From: JBMYRH01 sp049602155
GTDB lineage: Bacteria > Myxococcota_A > UBA9042 > PHBI01 > JBMYRH01
Reading direction: 5' to 3'
NCBI GenBank assembly: GCA_049602155.1
Contig: JBMYRH010000011.1
Span: 1-64,000 of the forward strand
DNA: 64,000 bases
In this document: positions 44,749 to 55,100 of the stretch, one piece after another
Position numbering within the stretch: the stretch's first letter is position 1
Layout of the letters: each line of letters starts with the position of its first letter
The notes under the pieces: model-generated
Seen by the model: the letters and a program-made list of their open reading frames with translations, nothing else
What the model was told of the DNA's origin: nothing
Databases searched by the model: none
Program-made: the position numbers and the translations under genes

Positions 44749-45485
44749 GGTGACCCCTCCGGTGCGAGCACACCTTCCGACAGGGCGGCGACGACGTCCA
44801 CACCCGATTGAAGCGGCGGCGCACCACCCGAGTGCCGTGTCTTGACGTGGAGGACGCGCGCGCGCTCAAAGGCTGTCCGCATGCCGTTGCAGTGGCCCGG
44901 CTCGTTGTCGGCCGCGACAATCACGACGCCGAGAGAAGCGAGCCAAGTCATCGCCTCTTCTTTATAGACTGTGTCGCTGACCGCGGTGTCTGGCTTGAGG
45001 ACCAAGATCGTGCGCGGGATGCACATCGGGAACCCAAGGCGACTCAAGGTCTCGACGGTCCCCTCGCGCATCCAGGCCGCGCGGGCGGTGAGGTAGGCGA
45101 TGGTCACCCCAGCGTCATAGAGCGCCCGGACGGCGGCGACAGCGCCAGGGAGCTCGATATCGAGCCGACACAGGTCATCATCGAAGAACTTCTCCAGCCA
45201 GAAGCGGAAGCCCTCTTTCCCTAGCGCCTCATCGGTGATCCCCAAGGTCGCGAGGTTCTCTCTTACGCCGAAGACGATCGGCATGGTGTCGACCCGGCTC
45301 AGCGCGTCCTCAGCTCCGGGCCAGCGATCTCCAAGGCTCTCAAGCCATAAGCGCCAAATCCGGCGCGTCCTCGGGGCGTTCTCCACGAGGGTCAGATCGA
45401 TATCCAGGACCGCCAAGGGCGCCCTGCCCTCTCCGTGGACCTCTTGAATCGCTCGGGCAAGCTCGCGCTCAATGGGACGTGTCAC
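44745..45485 (-). CDS. HAD-superfamily hydrolase
   Basis: 246 residues from ATG 45485. Motif I LDIDLTLV (nucleophile Asp), motif II TAR, Lys in KEEAMTW, motif III AADNEP are all present, so it should be active as a phosphatase or phosphonatase. A cap segment lies between motifs I and II. The substrate is unknown. It heads the minus-strand operon with the M20-like protein and CoA-transferase subunits, with only 4 bases of overlap to the next gene. Confidence 0.85.
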   Translation of the reverse strand: MTRPIERELARAIQEVHGEGRAPLAVLDIDLTLVENAPRTRRIWRLWLESLGDRWPGAEDALSRVDTMPIVFGVRENLATLGITDEALGKEGFRFWLEKFFDDDLCRLDIELPGAVAAVRALYDAGVTIAYLTARAAWMREGTVETLSRLGFPMCIPRTILVLKPDTAVSDTVYKEEAMTWLASLGVVIVAADNEPGHCNGMRTAFERARVLHVKTRHSGGAPPLQSGVDVVAALSEGVLAPEGSP

Positions 45486-45570
45486 GCCATGACCTCCAGC
45501 GGGGCTGAGCTTCCCACAGCCCCCTCAGGCCTTCAACCACCCTTCCGTAGGCACTGTTCTCAAGAGGCCG

Positions 45571-45598
45571 TTGACATCCAGGCTCGGGGCGCTAATCT
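45571..45598 (+). promoter_or_regulatory. Sigma-70 promoter of tRNA-Leu
   Basis: TTGACA, 16-base spacer, TAATCT, ending 11 bases before the tRNA 5' end. A near-consensus match. Confidence 0.75.
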
Positions 45599-45609
45599 GC
45601 CGCCTCCGC

Positions 45610-45693
45610 GCCGGAGTGGCGGAATTGGTAGACGCGCCGGATTCAAAATCCGGTATTGGTGACAATGTGCCGGTTCGAGCCCGGCCTCCGGTA
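45610..45693 (+). tRNA. tRNA-Leu (CAA)
   Basis: Class II tRNA with long variable arm; acceptor GCCGGAG/CTCCGGT (G1-U72), anticodon stem CCGGA/TCCGG with loop TTCAAAA (anticodon CAA), T arm GCCGG-TTCGAGC-CCGGC. Position 73 is A; the following bases are CCCA, so CCA is not encoded at the end. Confidence 0.93.
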
Positions 45694-45703
45694 CCCACGC
45701 GAC

Positions 45704-45748
45704 CCTCGGGGTATAGGCCTTGTGCCAAGCCCCGGGGGAGCGTTTTCT
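45704..45748 (+). terminator. Terminator after tRNA-Leu
   Basis: Stem CCTCGGGG / CCCCGGGG (one T-G pair) with an 18-base loop, followed after 5 bases by TTTTCT. Consistent with an intrinsic terminator. Confidence 0.55.
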
Positions 45749-45888
45749 CTGATGATGACGGCGGCCCTGGGAAGGGCGCACAGCCCATAAGCGACTGCAG
45801 CGCTGTCGTGACGCCTATCACACAGCACTCGAGCGATGGCGGCAGCGCACCGGGCCTGTGCACGCTCACAAACGCTACCCAGAACGAC

Positions 45889-45920
45889 AAAGGGGCTGGC
45901 GCCAAAGCGCCAACCCCTTC
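45889..45920 (-). terminator. Terminator after tRNA-Thr
   Basis: Minus-strand stem GGGGTTGGCGC / GCGCCAGCCCC with one mismatch and a 4-base loop, followed by TTTGTC, 10 bases past the tRNA end. Confidence 0.75.
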
Positions 45921-45927
45921 TAATCAC

Positions 45928-46003
45928 TGGAGCCAATGACCGGACTTGAACCGGTGACCTGCTGATTACGAATCAGCTGCTCTACCAACTGAGCTACATT
46001 GGC
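45928..46003 (-). tRNA. tRNA-Thr (CGU)
   Basis: Acceptor GCCAATG/CATTGGC, D stem GCTC/GAGC, anticodon stem GCTGA/TCAGC with loop TTCGTAA (anticodon CGT), T arm ACCGG-TTCAAGT-CCGGT and encoded CCA. Confidence 0.95.
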
Positions 46004-46016
46004 GTGACCGGGCGCG

Positions 46017-46044
46017 AGTATAGGCATCCGCTCGCCTGTGGCAA
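46017..46044 (-). promoter_or_regulatory. Sigma-70 promoter of tRNA-Thr
   Basis: Minus-strand TTGCCA, 16-base spacer, TATACT, with the -10 ending 13 bases before the tRNA. Good match. Confidence 0.75.
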
Positions 46045-46146
46045 GTCCCAATCACACCCGTGGGACCTCGCCCCAAACGCGGCGAGCGAGAGGGGCAGGT
46101 CCCGTGCGCCCAGAGAGCGGGCGACGGGAGCCGGCTTGAACTCGCC

Positions 46147-48897
46147 CTAGAGCGAGAGGACGACGAGGCCGGTGGATCCGGGCTCGGGATCGATCGTGGT
46201 CGTCGGCCAGTTGCTCCAGTCACCGGGCATGCCGCCCCGACCTGCTGTGCCGTTGTAGTCCGCCGCGCCCATGCCACCGGCGCTGATGCCACTTCCGCCC
46301 TCGCTTTGGGTGTTGGTGACGCTAGAATGCGCCCAAGATGACCCGCCGCCGCCGCCGCCGCCAGCGTAGGTCCAGAACGTCGCGCCGGACCCACCGCCGT
46401 AGTAGCCAGCGCCGCCGCCGCCGCCCTCGCCGTTGGTCGCGCTCGTCGTGCCGCCCTGATGCCAAGAGCCGCCGGCCTGGCTGACGTTGCAGCTCCCGCC
46501 CTTGTGGGTGCCGCCGCCCTGGTGCATCTCACCGGCCACGCCTGCCGAGATGCAGCTCGAGCTGTACATCGACTGATTGTTCGAGGTGCCGCCCTGGCCG
46601 CCCGCAGACTGCTGACCGCCTTGGCCGCCAGCGCTTCCGCAGCCGTACAGATTGTTGATGGTGCCATTCTGACCCGCGCCGCCGAGCGCGCCGCCGCCGC
46701 CGCCGCTGCCGCTGCCAGCCTCTGCGCTCTTGCCGCTGTTGCCGTCGCTGCCTGCGCCGCCGCCGCCGGCCGCGACGAGCATGACCTGGCCGTTGACGAA
46801 GACATAGGACGCGCCGCCACCGCGGCCATCGTCGGTGCCACCACCTGCGACGCGGAGCTCGACCGAGTCACCGGGGGTCACAGCGATGGTGCCGTGGACC
46901 CAAGCGCCTGCGCCACCGACGCCGGGCAGTCCGCCGCCGCCGCCGCCACCCCAAAGGCTCACGGTCATGCTGGTGACGCCGCCTGGGATCGTCCGGGTGA
47001 CGACCTCTTCAGGGTGGTCGTAGATGGTCTTGCCGAGGGGGAAGGTCCCGTCGTCACAAGGCTCGTTATTACACGGTGCCTCGGTCTGAGAGTCCCCGGG
47101 GCACATCGCGCCGTTGCAGCTCGGCGCAGGGTTGTTGCAGGTGCGCGTCCCGATCTGGGTCCCACCACCACACTCGACAGAGCAAGCGCCCCATGTCCAG
47201 TCGCTCCAGCCGCCGGCGATGGGCGTGCACTGCTCGGCGCACTGGCCAGCGTCGCAGAAGTAGCCATCGGCGCAGCCGCCGGCGTCGCAGATCTGAAGCT
47301 CGCTCGAGTCACCGATGCAGTAGCTGCCACCGCAGCTCGGTACGGGGGTGTCACAGGTTCGAGTCGCGAGCAGCTCACCAAACCCACACTCGGCGTTGCA
47401 GGCCCCGAGGCTCCAAGCGCTCCAGCCACCATCAACAGCCGTGCACCCCGCGACGCACTGACCGGCATCACAGGTTAAGCCGTCGCCACACGCGCCTGCG
47501 TCGCAGCTCTGGTACTCACTGGCGTCACCGACGCAGTCCGCGCCACCGCAGCTCGGCATAGGGTCGCTGCACGTGCGCGTCGCGAGCTGCTCGCCCGATC
47601 CGCAGTCGACGTCACATGCGTCGAGGGTCCAGTCGCTCCAGCCGCCATCGACGGCGGTGCACTCCGCGACACACTGACCGGCGTCACAGACCAAGCCATC
47701 GCCGCACTCATCGGCCTCGCAGGTTTGGTACTCGGTGGCGTCGCCTACGCAGTCCGCGCCACCGCAGCTAGGGACCGGGTTGCTGCATGTGCGCGTCGCG
47801 AGCTGCTCACCCTCGCCACATACGGCATCGCAGTCACCGAGGGTCCAGTCGCTCCAGCCGCCGTCTGTCGGGGTGCATGTGCAGCTATCAGGTGCCTCGC
47901 ACTGACCGCCTGTACACAGCCCGGGGAGGTCGCAGTCTGCGACGTCGCAGGACAGGCCGTCGATAGGCTCATGGGTGATGGTGCCGCCATCACAGCCGTC
48001 ATCGGTGCAAGGGTTTCCGTCGTCGATGGGGAGCGCCTCGCCGACACAGAGCTCCTGGTCGAACTCATTGATCGTGCAGGTGTCCGAGTAGGTGCATGGG
48101 TTATTGTCGTCACAGGAGACGCCCTCGACGAAGGTCGTCTGGTAGCAGCCGGTCTTGGCCGAGCACGACCAGGTCCAGCATGGGTTGTTGTCGTTCTCTT
48201 CTTGGCAGGTGTTCACCTCACCGGTGGCCTCACATGTCCCGACGTCATCGCAGAGCTCCTCGGTGCAGACGTTCTCGTCGGCGTCGCACGCCGTGCCTGG
48301 GGCCTTGAAGATGCTGACCGTGCACTCCCCTGTCCCGGGGTCGCATTGGAGCTGATCGACGCAAGGGTCTTCAGGCTCGGGGCAGACCACCGCGGTGTCG
48401 GCGTCGACTTGGCAGCCGCCGCCTTGGCAGACGGCGCTCTCGAAGCACCCTGCGCTGCATGGCGTCCCGTCCTCGACCGGCGTCGTGTAGCACCCGATGG
48501 CGGGGTCACATCCAGACGCACGGCATGTGTCGGTCGAGTCGCAGACCAGGTTCGAGCCGCCCACGCACTGACCCGCGCTGCAAGCGTCATCCACGGTGCA
48601 AGCGTTGCCGTCGTCGCACTCGGCGCCGTCGACTTCATCCGCGCAGGGGCCGGTCGATTCCGTGCCCGTGTCATCGGCGGGCCCGAGGTCATCGGTCGGG
48701 GTCGTGTCCGGGGTGGCGACGGGGATGTCCGTCGTCGCGGCGGCCGTGTCGTCATCGGAGGCCATCGCGTCGTCCGACGGGGTCGCCGTGGTGTCGGTCC
48801 CGGTCGAGCTGTCGGTGTCCGTGACGCCCTCGGTGCCTCCGCAAGCGGCGAGCAAGAGGGTGAGTGACAGGGCGATGAGTGGGCGTTGAAGGCGCAT
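46147..48897 (-). CDS. Surface lipoprotein with Cys-rich, four TSP1-like and Gly-rich domains
   Basis: 916 residues from ATG 48897 (the frame is open upstream). Lipoprotein signal with lipobox LLAAC. A Thr/Asp-rich linker (to about 80) is followed by a Cys-rich region (about 85-335) with DGxxCDDGNxCT-type units. Four thrombospondin type 1-like repeats (about 339-615) have WSDWTLG-x-C...CGEGEQ-x-ATRTC...PSCGG-x-DC and a short CDxGxC insert between them. The C-terminal 290 residues are Gly-rich (ALK/LTK-like 'Gly-rich' outline): TRTIPGGVTSMTVSLWGGGG and ELRVAGGG, likely a disulfide-pinned Gly-rich fold. Divergent from the giant RCC1 lipoprotein. Surface adhesion or ligand binding is inferred; no catalytic residue seen. 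Confidence 0.85.
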   Translation of the reverse strand: MRLQRPLIALSLTLLLAACGGTEGVTDTDSSTGTDTTATPSDDAMASDDDTAAATTDIPVATPDTTPTDDLGPADDTGTESTGPCADEVDGAECDDGNACTVDDACSAGQCVGGSNLVCDSTDTCRASGCDPAIGCYTTPVEDGTPCSAGCFESAVCQGGGCQVDADTAVVCPEPEDPCVDQLQCDPGTGECTVSIFKAPGTACDADENVCTEELCDDVGTCEATGEVNTCQEENDNNPCWTWSCSAKTGCYQTTFVEGVSCDDNNPCTYSDTCTINEFDQELCVGEALPIDDGNPCTDDGCDGGTITHEPIDGLSCDVADCDLPGLCTGGQCEAPDSCTCTPTDGGWSDWTLGDCDAVCGEGEQLATRTCSNPVPSCGGADCVGDATEYQTCEADECGDGLVCDAGQCVAECTAVDGGWSDWTLDACDVDCGSGEQLATRTCSDPMPSCGGADCVGDASEYQSCDAGACGDGLTCDAGQCVAGCTAVDGGWSAWSLGACNAECGFGELLATRTCDTPVPSCGGSYCIGDSSELQICDAGGCADGYFCDAGQCAEQCTPIAGGWSDWTWGACSVECGGGTQIGTRTCNNPAPSCNGAMCPGDSQTEAPCNNEPCDDGTFPLGKTIYDHPEEVVTRTIPGGVTSMTVSLWGGGGGGGLPGVGGAGAWVHGTIAVTPGDSVELRVAGGGTDDGRGGGASYVFVNGQVMLVAAGGGGAGSDGNSGKSAEAGSGSGGGGGALGGAGQNGTINNLYGCGSAGGQGGQQSAGGQGGTSNNQSMYSSSCISAGVAGEMHQGGGTHKGGSCNVSQAGGSWHQGGTTSATNGEGGGGGAGYYGGGSGATFWTYAGGGGGGGSSWAHSSVTNTQSEGGSGISAGGMGAADYNGTAGRGGMPGDWSNWPTTTIDPEPGSTGLVVLSL

Positions 48898-49018
48898 GAT
48901 TGACTCCCGTATGGCGCAGGAACTTTTAGTGCGCCGTCGTCGTGGGTGTACCTCCGACCGCGCCGATCGGCAAGGAGCTGGGGTGCTCTTGGGGGATCTA
49001 CGCGGTGAATTGCCGACA

Positions 49019-49042
49019 TTGTGACACCTTGTGTCGTCACAA
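49019..49042. promoter_or_regulatory. Inverted repeat in the divergent promoter region (TTGTGAC-N10-GTCACAA)
   Basis: A 7+7 perfect dyad between two divergent giant lipoprotein genes. It contains a second dyad GACAC-CTT-GTGTC (49023-49035). Suitable for an operator or small RNA hairpin; no regulator identified. The rest of 48898-49161 shows only a TATACT at 49103-49108 near the right-hand gene. Confidence 0.4.
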
Positions 49043-49161
49043 ATCTCCTGCGCGGTACAACCCCGCGGGCGCGCGTGTCGACTTAGGCCCCACGGTTGTG
49101 CGTATACTGCCTCGGTAAAGACATCCAATGGCGGCTCTCGGAGCGCCAAGGGGAGAGCGTG

Positions 49162-52100
49162 GTGAAGCGACAAAGCACCTCCACTGGGTACGTGGTCCTG
49201 GCTCTGGTTGTGGCGCTGGTGGGCTGTGAAGCTGCCGGCACAGCGGCGGGCACCGAAGACATCGCTGGATCGACCAGCCCCGTCACGGGCTGGGCTGACG
49301 CGGGTGACGATCCCGGGTCCGATCCCCAAGGCACCAACGGCAAAGACACCATCGGCGCTGCGGATGAAGACGCCGCGGCCGCCGAGGAGATCCCGCTACC
49401 AGACTCGGACTTCTGCACCGAGAACCCCGGCTCGCCCTTCTGCCCCTGTGAGTCCAACGACGACTGCTTCAGCGGCTATTGCATCCCCTCCAGCCAGGGC
49501 GATCAGCTCTGCACCAAGACCTGTGAAGACAGCTGCCCCGACGGCTGGAGCTGTAAACCCGATCCAGGGGGCGCCGAGACCTCGTACATCTGCGTCGAGG
49601 ACCAGATCAACCTGTGCCGCCCCTGCCAGTTCAACGACGACTGCAAGTACTTCAGCCACGTGGGAGACCGCTGCGTCTTCCTGGGCGAGGCCGAGGGGAG
49701 CTTCTGCGGGACCGCCTGCGAAGACGAGAACGACTGCCGCGAAGGCTACGGCTGCCAAGAGGTCCCGGATGTCGAGACCGGCGAACTGAGCAACCAGTGC
49801 GTCAAGTTGGATGGCGACTGTGAGTGCACCTCACGCGCCATCCAAGAGGCCGCGGCGACGACCTGCAAGAACGCCCAGTGCGCGGGCACCCGTGTCTGCA
49901 CTTCGGAGGGGCTGAGCGCCTGTAACGCACCCGAGCCCGAGCCCGAGAGCTGCGACGGCGTCGACAACAACTGCAACGGGCAGGTCGACGAGGGCTTCCT
50001 GGACACCGACGGTGACGGCCTCGCTGACTGCGTCGACGAGGACGACGACAATGACGAGGTCCTCGATGAAGAGGACAACTGCGCCTTGGTAGGCAACGCT
50101 GAGCAGGGGGATGACGACGGCGATCAGATCGGCAACCTGTGCGACCCGCCGCCAGTGCCCGTCATCACCGGGACCGATCCCCCGTCCCCGGCAGACAACG
50201 TCGAGCCCCTGGTCATCGGCACTGGCGAGACCGGGACCATCATCTACCTCTTCACCTCACCAGAGTGCGACGCCCCGAAGGCCGTGGGCGTGGTGGAAGA
50301 CGGCGCATGGCAAGAGTTCCTGACCGTCAACGATGGCGTGACGACGGAGATCTACGCAGCCGCTGAGTCGGTGCCCTATGGCGTCTTGAGCGCGTGCACC
50401 ACCGAGCCCTTCCTCTACGATGAGATCGGCGACCTAGACGACCAGACGCCGCCCGCGATCGTCATCACCGGCTCGGAGCCGCCAAGCCCCTCGTTCTCGA
50501 TGACCCCCGACGTCCTCGGCGAGACCGAGCCTGGGGCGACAGTGCGCCTCTACCAAGACGCCGACTGCACCGGCGCCGACCTCGGCGAAACGGTGGCTAA
50601 TGAGACGGGTGACTTCGCCTTTGGGATCGACGCCATCGAGAACAGCGACTACGCGGTGAGCGCTCAAGCCACCGACAAGGCGAACAACCTCGGCCCATGC
50701 AGCGCCGTCTTCGTCTACACCAATGACACCGTGGTCCCGGAGCCCCCGACCTTCACCGACACGAGCCCTGACTCGCCCTCTGCGGACAACACGAGCCCCA
50801 TCTTGCTCGGCAACTGCGAAGGGTTCGCGAGCGTTCAGGTCTACACGAACGCCGACTGCTCCGGTGAGCCACATGCTTCGAGCACCGCCACGCCCTCCGG
50901 CGTCTTCGCGGTCCCCGTGACGGCCGCAGAGAACGCGGAGACCACGTACTGGGGCACCACGACGGATGTCGCGGGCAACGTGTCGAGCTGCTCGACAGAC
51001 TCCTTCACCTACATCCACGACAATGAGCTCCCGATGACGCCGGTCATCGTCGAGACGAACCCGCCCTCCCCGGGCTCGGTCACGCAGCCCACGGTCATCG
51101 GTGTGACCGAACCCAACAGCTTCGTCCAGGTCTACACTGGGCCGGGCTGCACCGGCGTCGCCATCAGCGGTGAGGCCGACGAGGACGGGAACTTCGCCTT
51201 CGCCGTCATCGTCAACGAGAACACGCAGACCTTGCTCTATGCGTCGGCGACCGACGGCACGGGCCTGGTCAGCGACTGCACCCCCGAGGGCTTCCCCTAC
51301 GTCCATGACGGGGTGAACCCCGAGGCGCCGATCTTCACGGGCACCGAGCCGACCTCACCAGGGACGGCGATGACCTTCGACGTGATGGGCAGCGCAGAGG
51401 CCGGGGCGACCTTGACCCTGCACCTCGACCAAGACTGCGCGACGCCAGCGCTCGTGACGACGATGGTGGCCGACACTGGCGAGTTCACGGTGAACGTCGA
51501 GGCCATCGCCAACAGCCCGCTGAACCTCTGGGGCCGCGCCACCGACGGCGCCGGGAACCTCTCGCCCTGCACCGATGACGCTGTGACCTACGTGCACGAC
51601 GACGTGCCCCCCGCAGCGCCGGTGTTGACCGGGACGCTGCCTCCCTCCCCTGCCCCGACCACAGAGCCCCTTGTGCTCGGCACCTCGGACCCTGACGTGA
51701 CCATCGCGCTCTTCAGCAACCCGGCGTGCGTGGGGACGACGTTGGGAGAGGGGCTCGCCACTGAAGACGGCACCTTCGAGGTGCCCGCTGTGGTGACCGA
51801 GGACGGCACGACGTACGTGTTTGCGCACGCGGTGGACGCCGCGGGCAACGTCTCGGCGTGTAGCGCAGACAGCTTGATCTACGAGTACGACGACAGCCAG
51901 CCTGAGATCCCGCAGATCGAGTCGAGCAACCCAGAGTCGCCCGCGAACCACAATGAGCCTGTGCTCATCGGGATCGCTCAAGCGCAGACCACGGTCATGA
52001 TCTACACCAACGCCGAGTGCTCCGGTGAACCAGAGGCGACCGTCGAGGCGAACGCAGTCGGTGACTTCGAGGTCGCCGTCTTGGTGCCCGACGACACGAC

Positions 52101-55100
52101 GACGTCTTTTTACGCCAACGCCCTCAACGCCCTCGGCGTCTACTCGCCGTGCAGCGTGTCCCCCTTCGTCTACATCGAGGACAGCCGGGAGCCCCTCGCC
52201 CCCGTCTTGACCCACACGACGCCAGACCCACCCTCGAACCAGATCACGCCCATCGTCCACGGCGCCGTCGAGCCCGGGACCATCTTGCGCTTCTACAAAG
52301 ACTCCGAGTGTGAGGGCGATGAGATCGGCCTCGGCGCCGCACAGGTTGGTGACTTCGCCGTGCCCGCGACCGTGAATGCCAACGGCGACACGATGCTCTA
52401 CGCGACCGCGAGCGACAACGTGGGCAACACCTCGGCCTGCTCTACCCCCGGCCTGCTCTTCACCCACGACGACATCGCGCCTGAGCCTCCGCTGCTGGAC
52501 GCCACGACGCCGCCTTCGCCCTCCGACACGGTCACGGAGCCCATCGTGCTCGGCTCAGCGAGCCCCCACGCGATGGTCACCATCTACGGAAACCCGCTCT
52601 GCAACGGCCCCGTCTTGGGGCAAGCCGCCGCGAGCGCCCTCGGCTTGGTGAGCGCCCCCGTCATGTTGAACGAGAACAGCGTCACGACGCTCTTCGGGAC
52701 GGCCACGGATGAGGCTGGGAACACGTCGGTCTGCTCCCAAGAGCCGCTGACCTATATCCACGACAACGCCGTCCCCGATGCCCCGCTCTTGCTCGGGACC
52801 AGCCCTGACTCCCCGGGGACAGAGACCCTGCCGACGGTCCACGCTCAGAGTGAGCCTGGCGCGACGGTGCGCGTCTTCTTGCAGCCGGGCTGCACCGGCT
52901 TCATGAGCGGCAGCGGTGAGGCTGGGTTTAACGGCCTGGCGAACTTCCAAATCTTGGTCCCAGAGAACGCGGCGACCACCCTCTACGCCGACGCGATGGA
53001 CATCGGCGGCCAGGTGTCTGAATGCACGCCGCAGCCGCTCCTCTACGAGCATGACGGGATCGCCCCAGAGCCGCCGCTGTTGATCGACACCGATCCCACG
53101 TCCCCGTCTTTCGTGGAGACCCCAGAGCTGCTCGGTGAGACCGAGCCCTTCTGCAATGTCGACATCTGGACCAATGAGAGCTGCGCAGGCGACCCTGCGT
53201 TCAGCGTCGAGGCCGATGAGGTCGGCGACTTCAACACGACGATCGCGGCGAACATCAACGCCACCCTGACCCTGTCAGCGCGCGCCACGGACCCGGCGGG
53301 CAACGTGTCCGACTGCGGCACTCCCATGGTGTACCTCCACGACGACGTCCCTCCGTCTGTCCCAGTGCTCGACGCGACCAGCCCAGTCTCCCCCTCGTCG
53401 TTCTTGGAGCCCGTCGTGCACGGCACCTCCGACCCAGCGGTGCGCATCAGGGTCTACGACAACGCAGCGTGCGACGGCGCCATGCTCGGTGAAGCGGATG
53501 CCTCCGCAGGTGGGCTCTTCGCCGTCACCGTCACTCCGGCGATCAACACGACGACCACCCTGCACGCAGAGGCGGTCGACGAGGCGGGCAATGTCTCCGG
53601 CTGTTCAGGGAACCTCCTCTACACCCATGACGACACTCAGCCCACGGTCCCAGTGATCCTCGGCGCGACCCCCGAGAGCCCGAACAACCAGTCCACTGAG
53701 CCGATCCTCTATGGCTCGGCTGAGCCCAACGCGACGATCCGCATCTACACCAACGAGGCCTGCTCTGGGGCTGCAGAGGCGGTCAGCACCTCTGACGTCA
53801 TCGGGGTCTTCGAGGTGCAGGTCCAGGTGGAGCCCAATTCGCAGACCCAGTACTGGGTCGCGAGTGAAGACAGCGCGAGCAACATCTCGCCGTGCTCGCC
53901 AGGCGCCTACATCTACATCCACGACATCTTGACGCCTCAGGCGCCGCTGCTGGAGGGGACCACGCCAGAGTCCCCGTCCAACACCTCCACCAGCCCAGTG
54001 GTCTTCGGCACGGCCGAGGTGCTCGGCACCATCGGGCTCTACCTGACCCCGGACTGCTCGGGTGAACCGGTCGTGACGAGCTTCAACGTCTCCTTCGACG
54101 GCGACGCCTTCGAGGTCCCCATCGACGTCGCCGAGAACAGCACGACGTCTGTCTACGCCACGGTGACCGACCAAGCGGGCAACATCTCGCCATGCACGGT
54201 CGATCCGCTGGTTTACATCCACGACACCATCGCCCCAGAGCCCCCGATCCTGACCGGCACGACCCCCGAGTCGCCCTCGAATCAACCTGTTCCCCTGGTC
54301 GATGGGACCGCCGAGCCCCTCTCCGAGGTCACCCTCTACGGTGACGCTGAGTGTACCGGCAATGAGCTCGGCAAGGACACCGCCACCCCCGAGGGCACCT
54401 TCGGTATCGCAGCCTTCGTCGGCTTCGATGCCGAGACCCTGCTCTACGCGACAGCGCGCGACGACGCCGGCAACATCTCGTCCTGCTCCGAGGTGCCGCT
54501 GAGCTACGTCAACGACAGCTCACCGCCGCAAACGCCGGTGCTGACCCACACGGTGCCCGAGTCGCCGTCGACGACAAACACGACGCCCACCGTCTTTGGG
54601 AACACCGAGCCGAGCATCACGGTGAACCTCTACACCATCGACGGCTGCATCCTGGACCCGATCGCGACGACGACCGCCGACGAGGACGGAGACTTCAGCT
54701 TCATCGTCACCGTCCCGGACAACGCCATCACGGTCTTCTACGCGAACTCTGTCGACGAGATCGGCAACATCTCCCTGTGCTCCGAGGGGCTCGAGTTCCT
54801 CCACGACGACGAGGTCCCAGAGGCCCCGCTGCTCATGGGCACGGACCCTGAGTCTCCAGGGCAAGATCCGACCCCCGAGGTCCTAGGTGAGAGCGAGGCC
54901 GAGATCTTGGTCTATCTATTCACGACCCCAGACTGCTCTGGCGACCCGATCGGAGAGGGCGTGAGCGACGAGATCGGCACCTTCGCTGTGGAGGCCTCCA
55001 CCTCCAACGACAACGCCTCGATCACCTACTACGCGTACGTGGTCGATGGCGCGGGCAACACGTCGCCATGCTCCGAGGGGCTGGTCTACATCCACGACAC

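Noticed and set aside
47725..48867. A 380-residue plus-strand frame opposite the TSP1 lipoprotein.
   Set aside because: Antisense shadow of the real gene; composition follows the complementary repeats.
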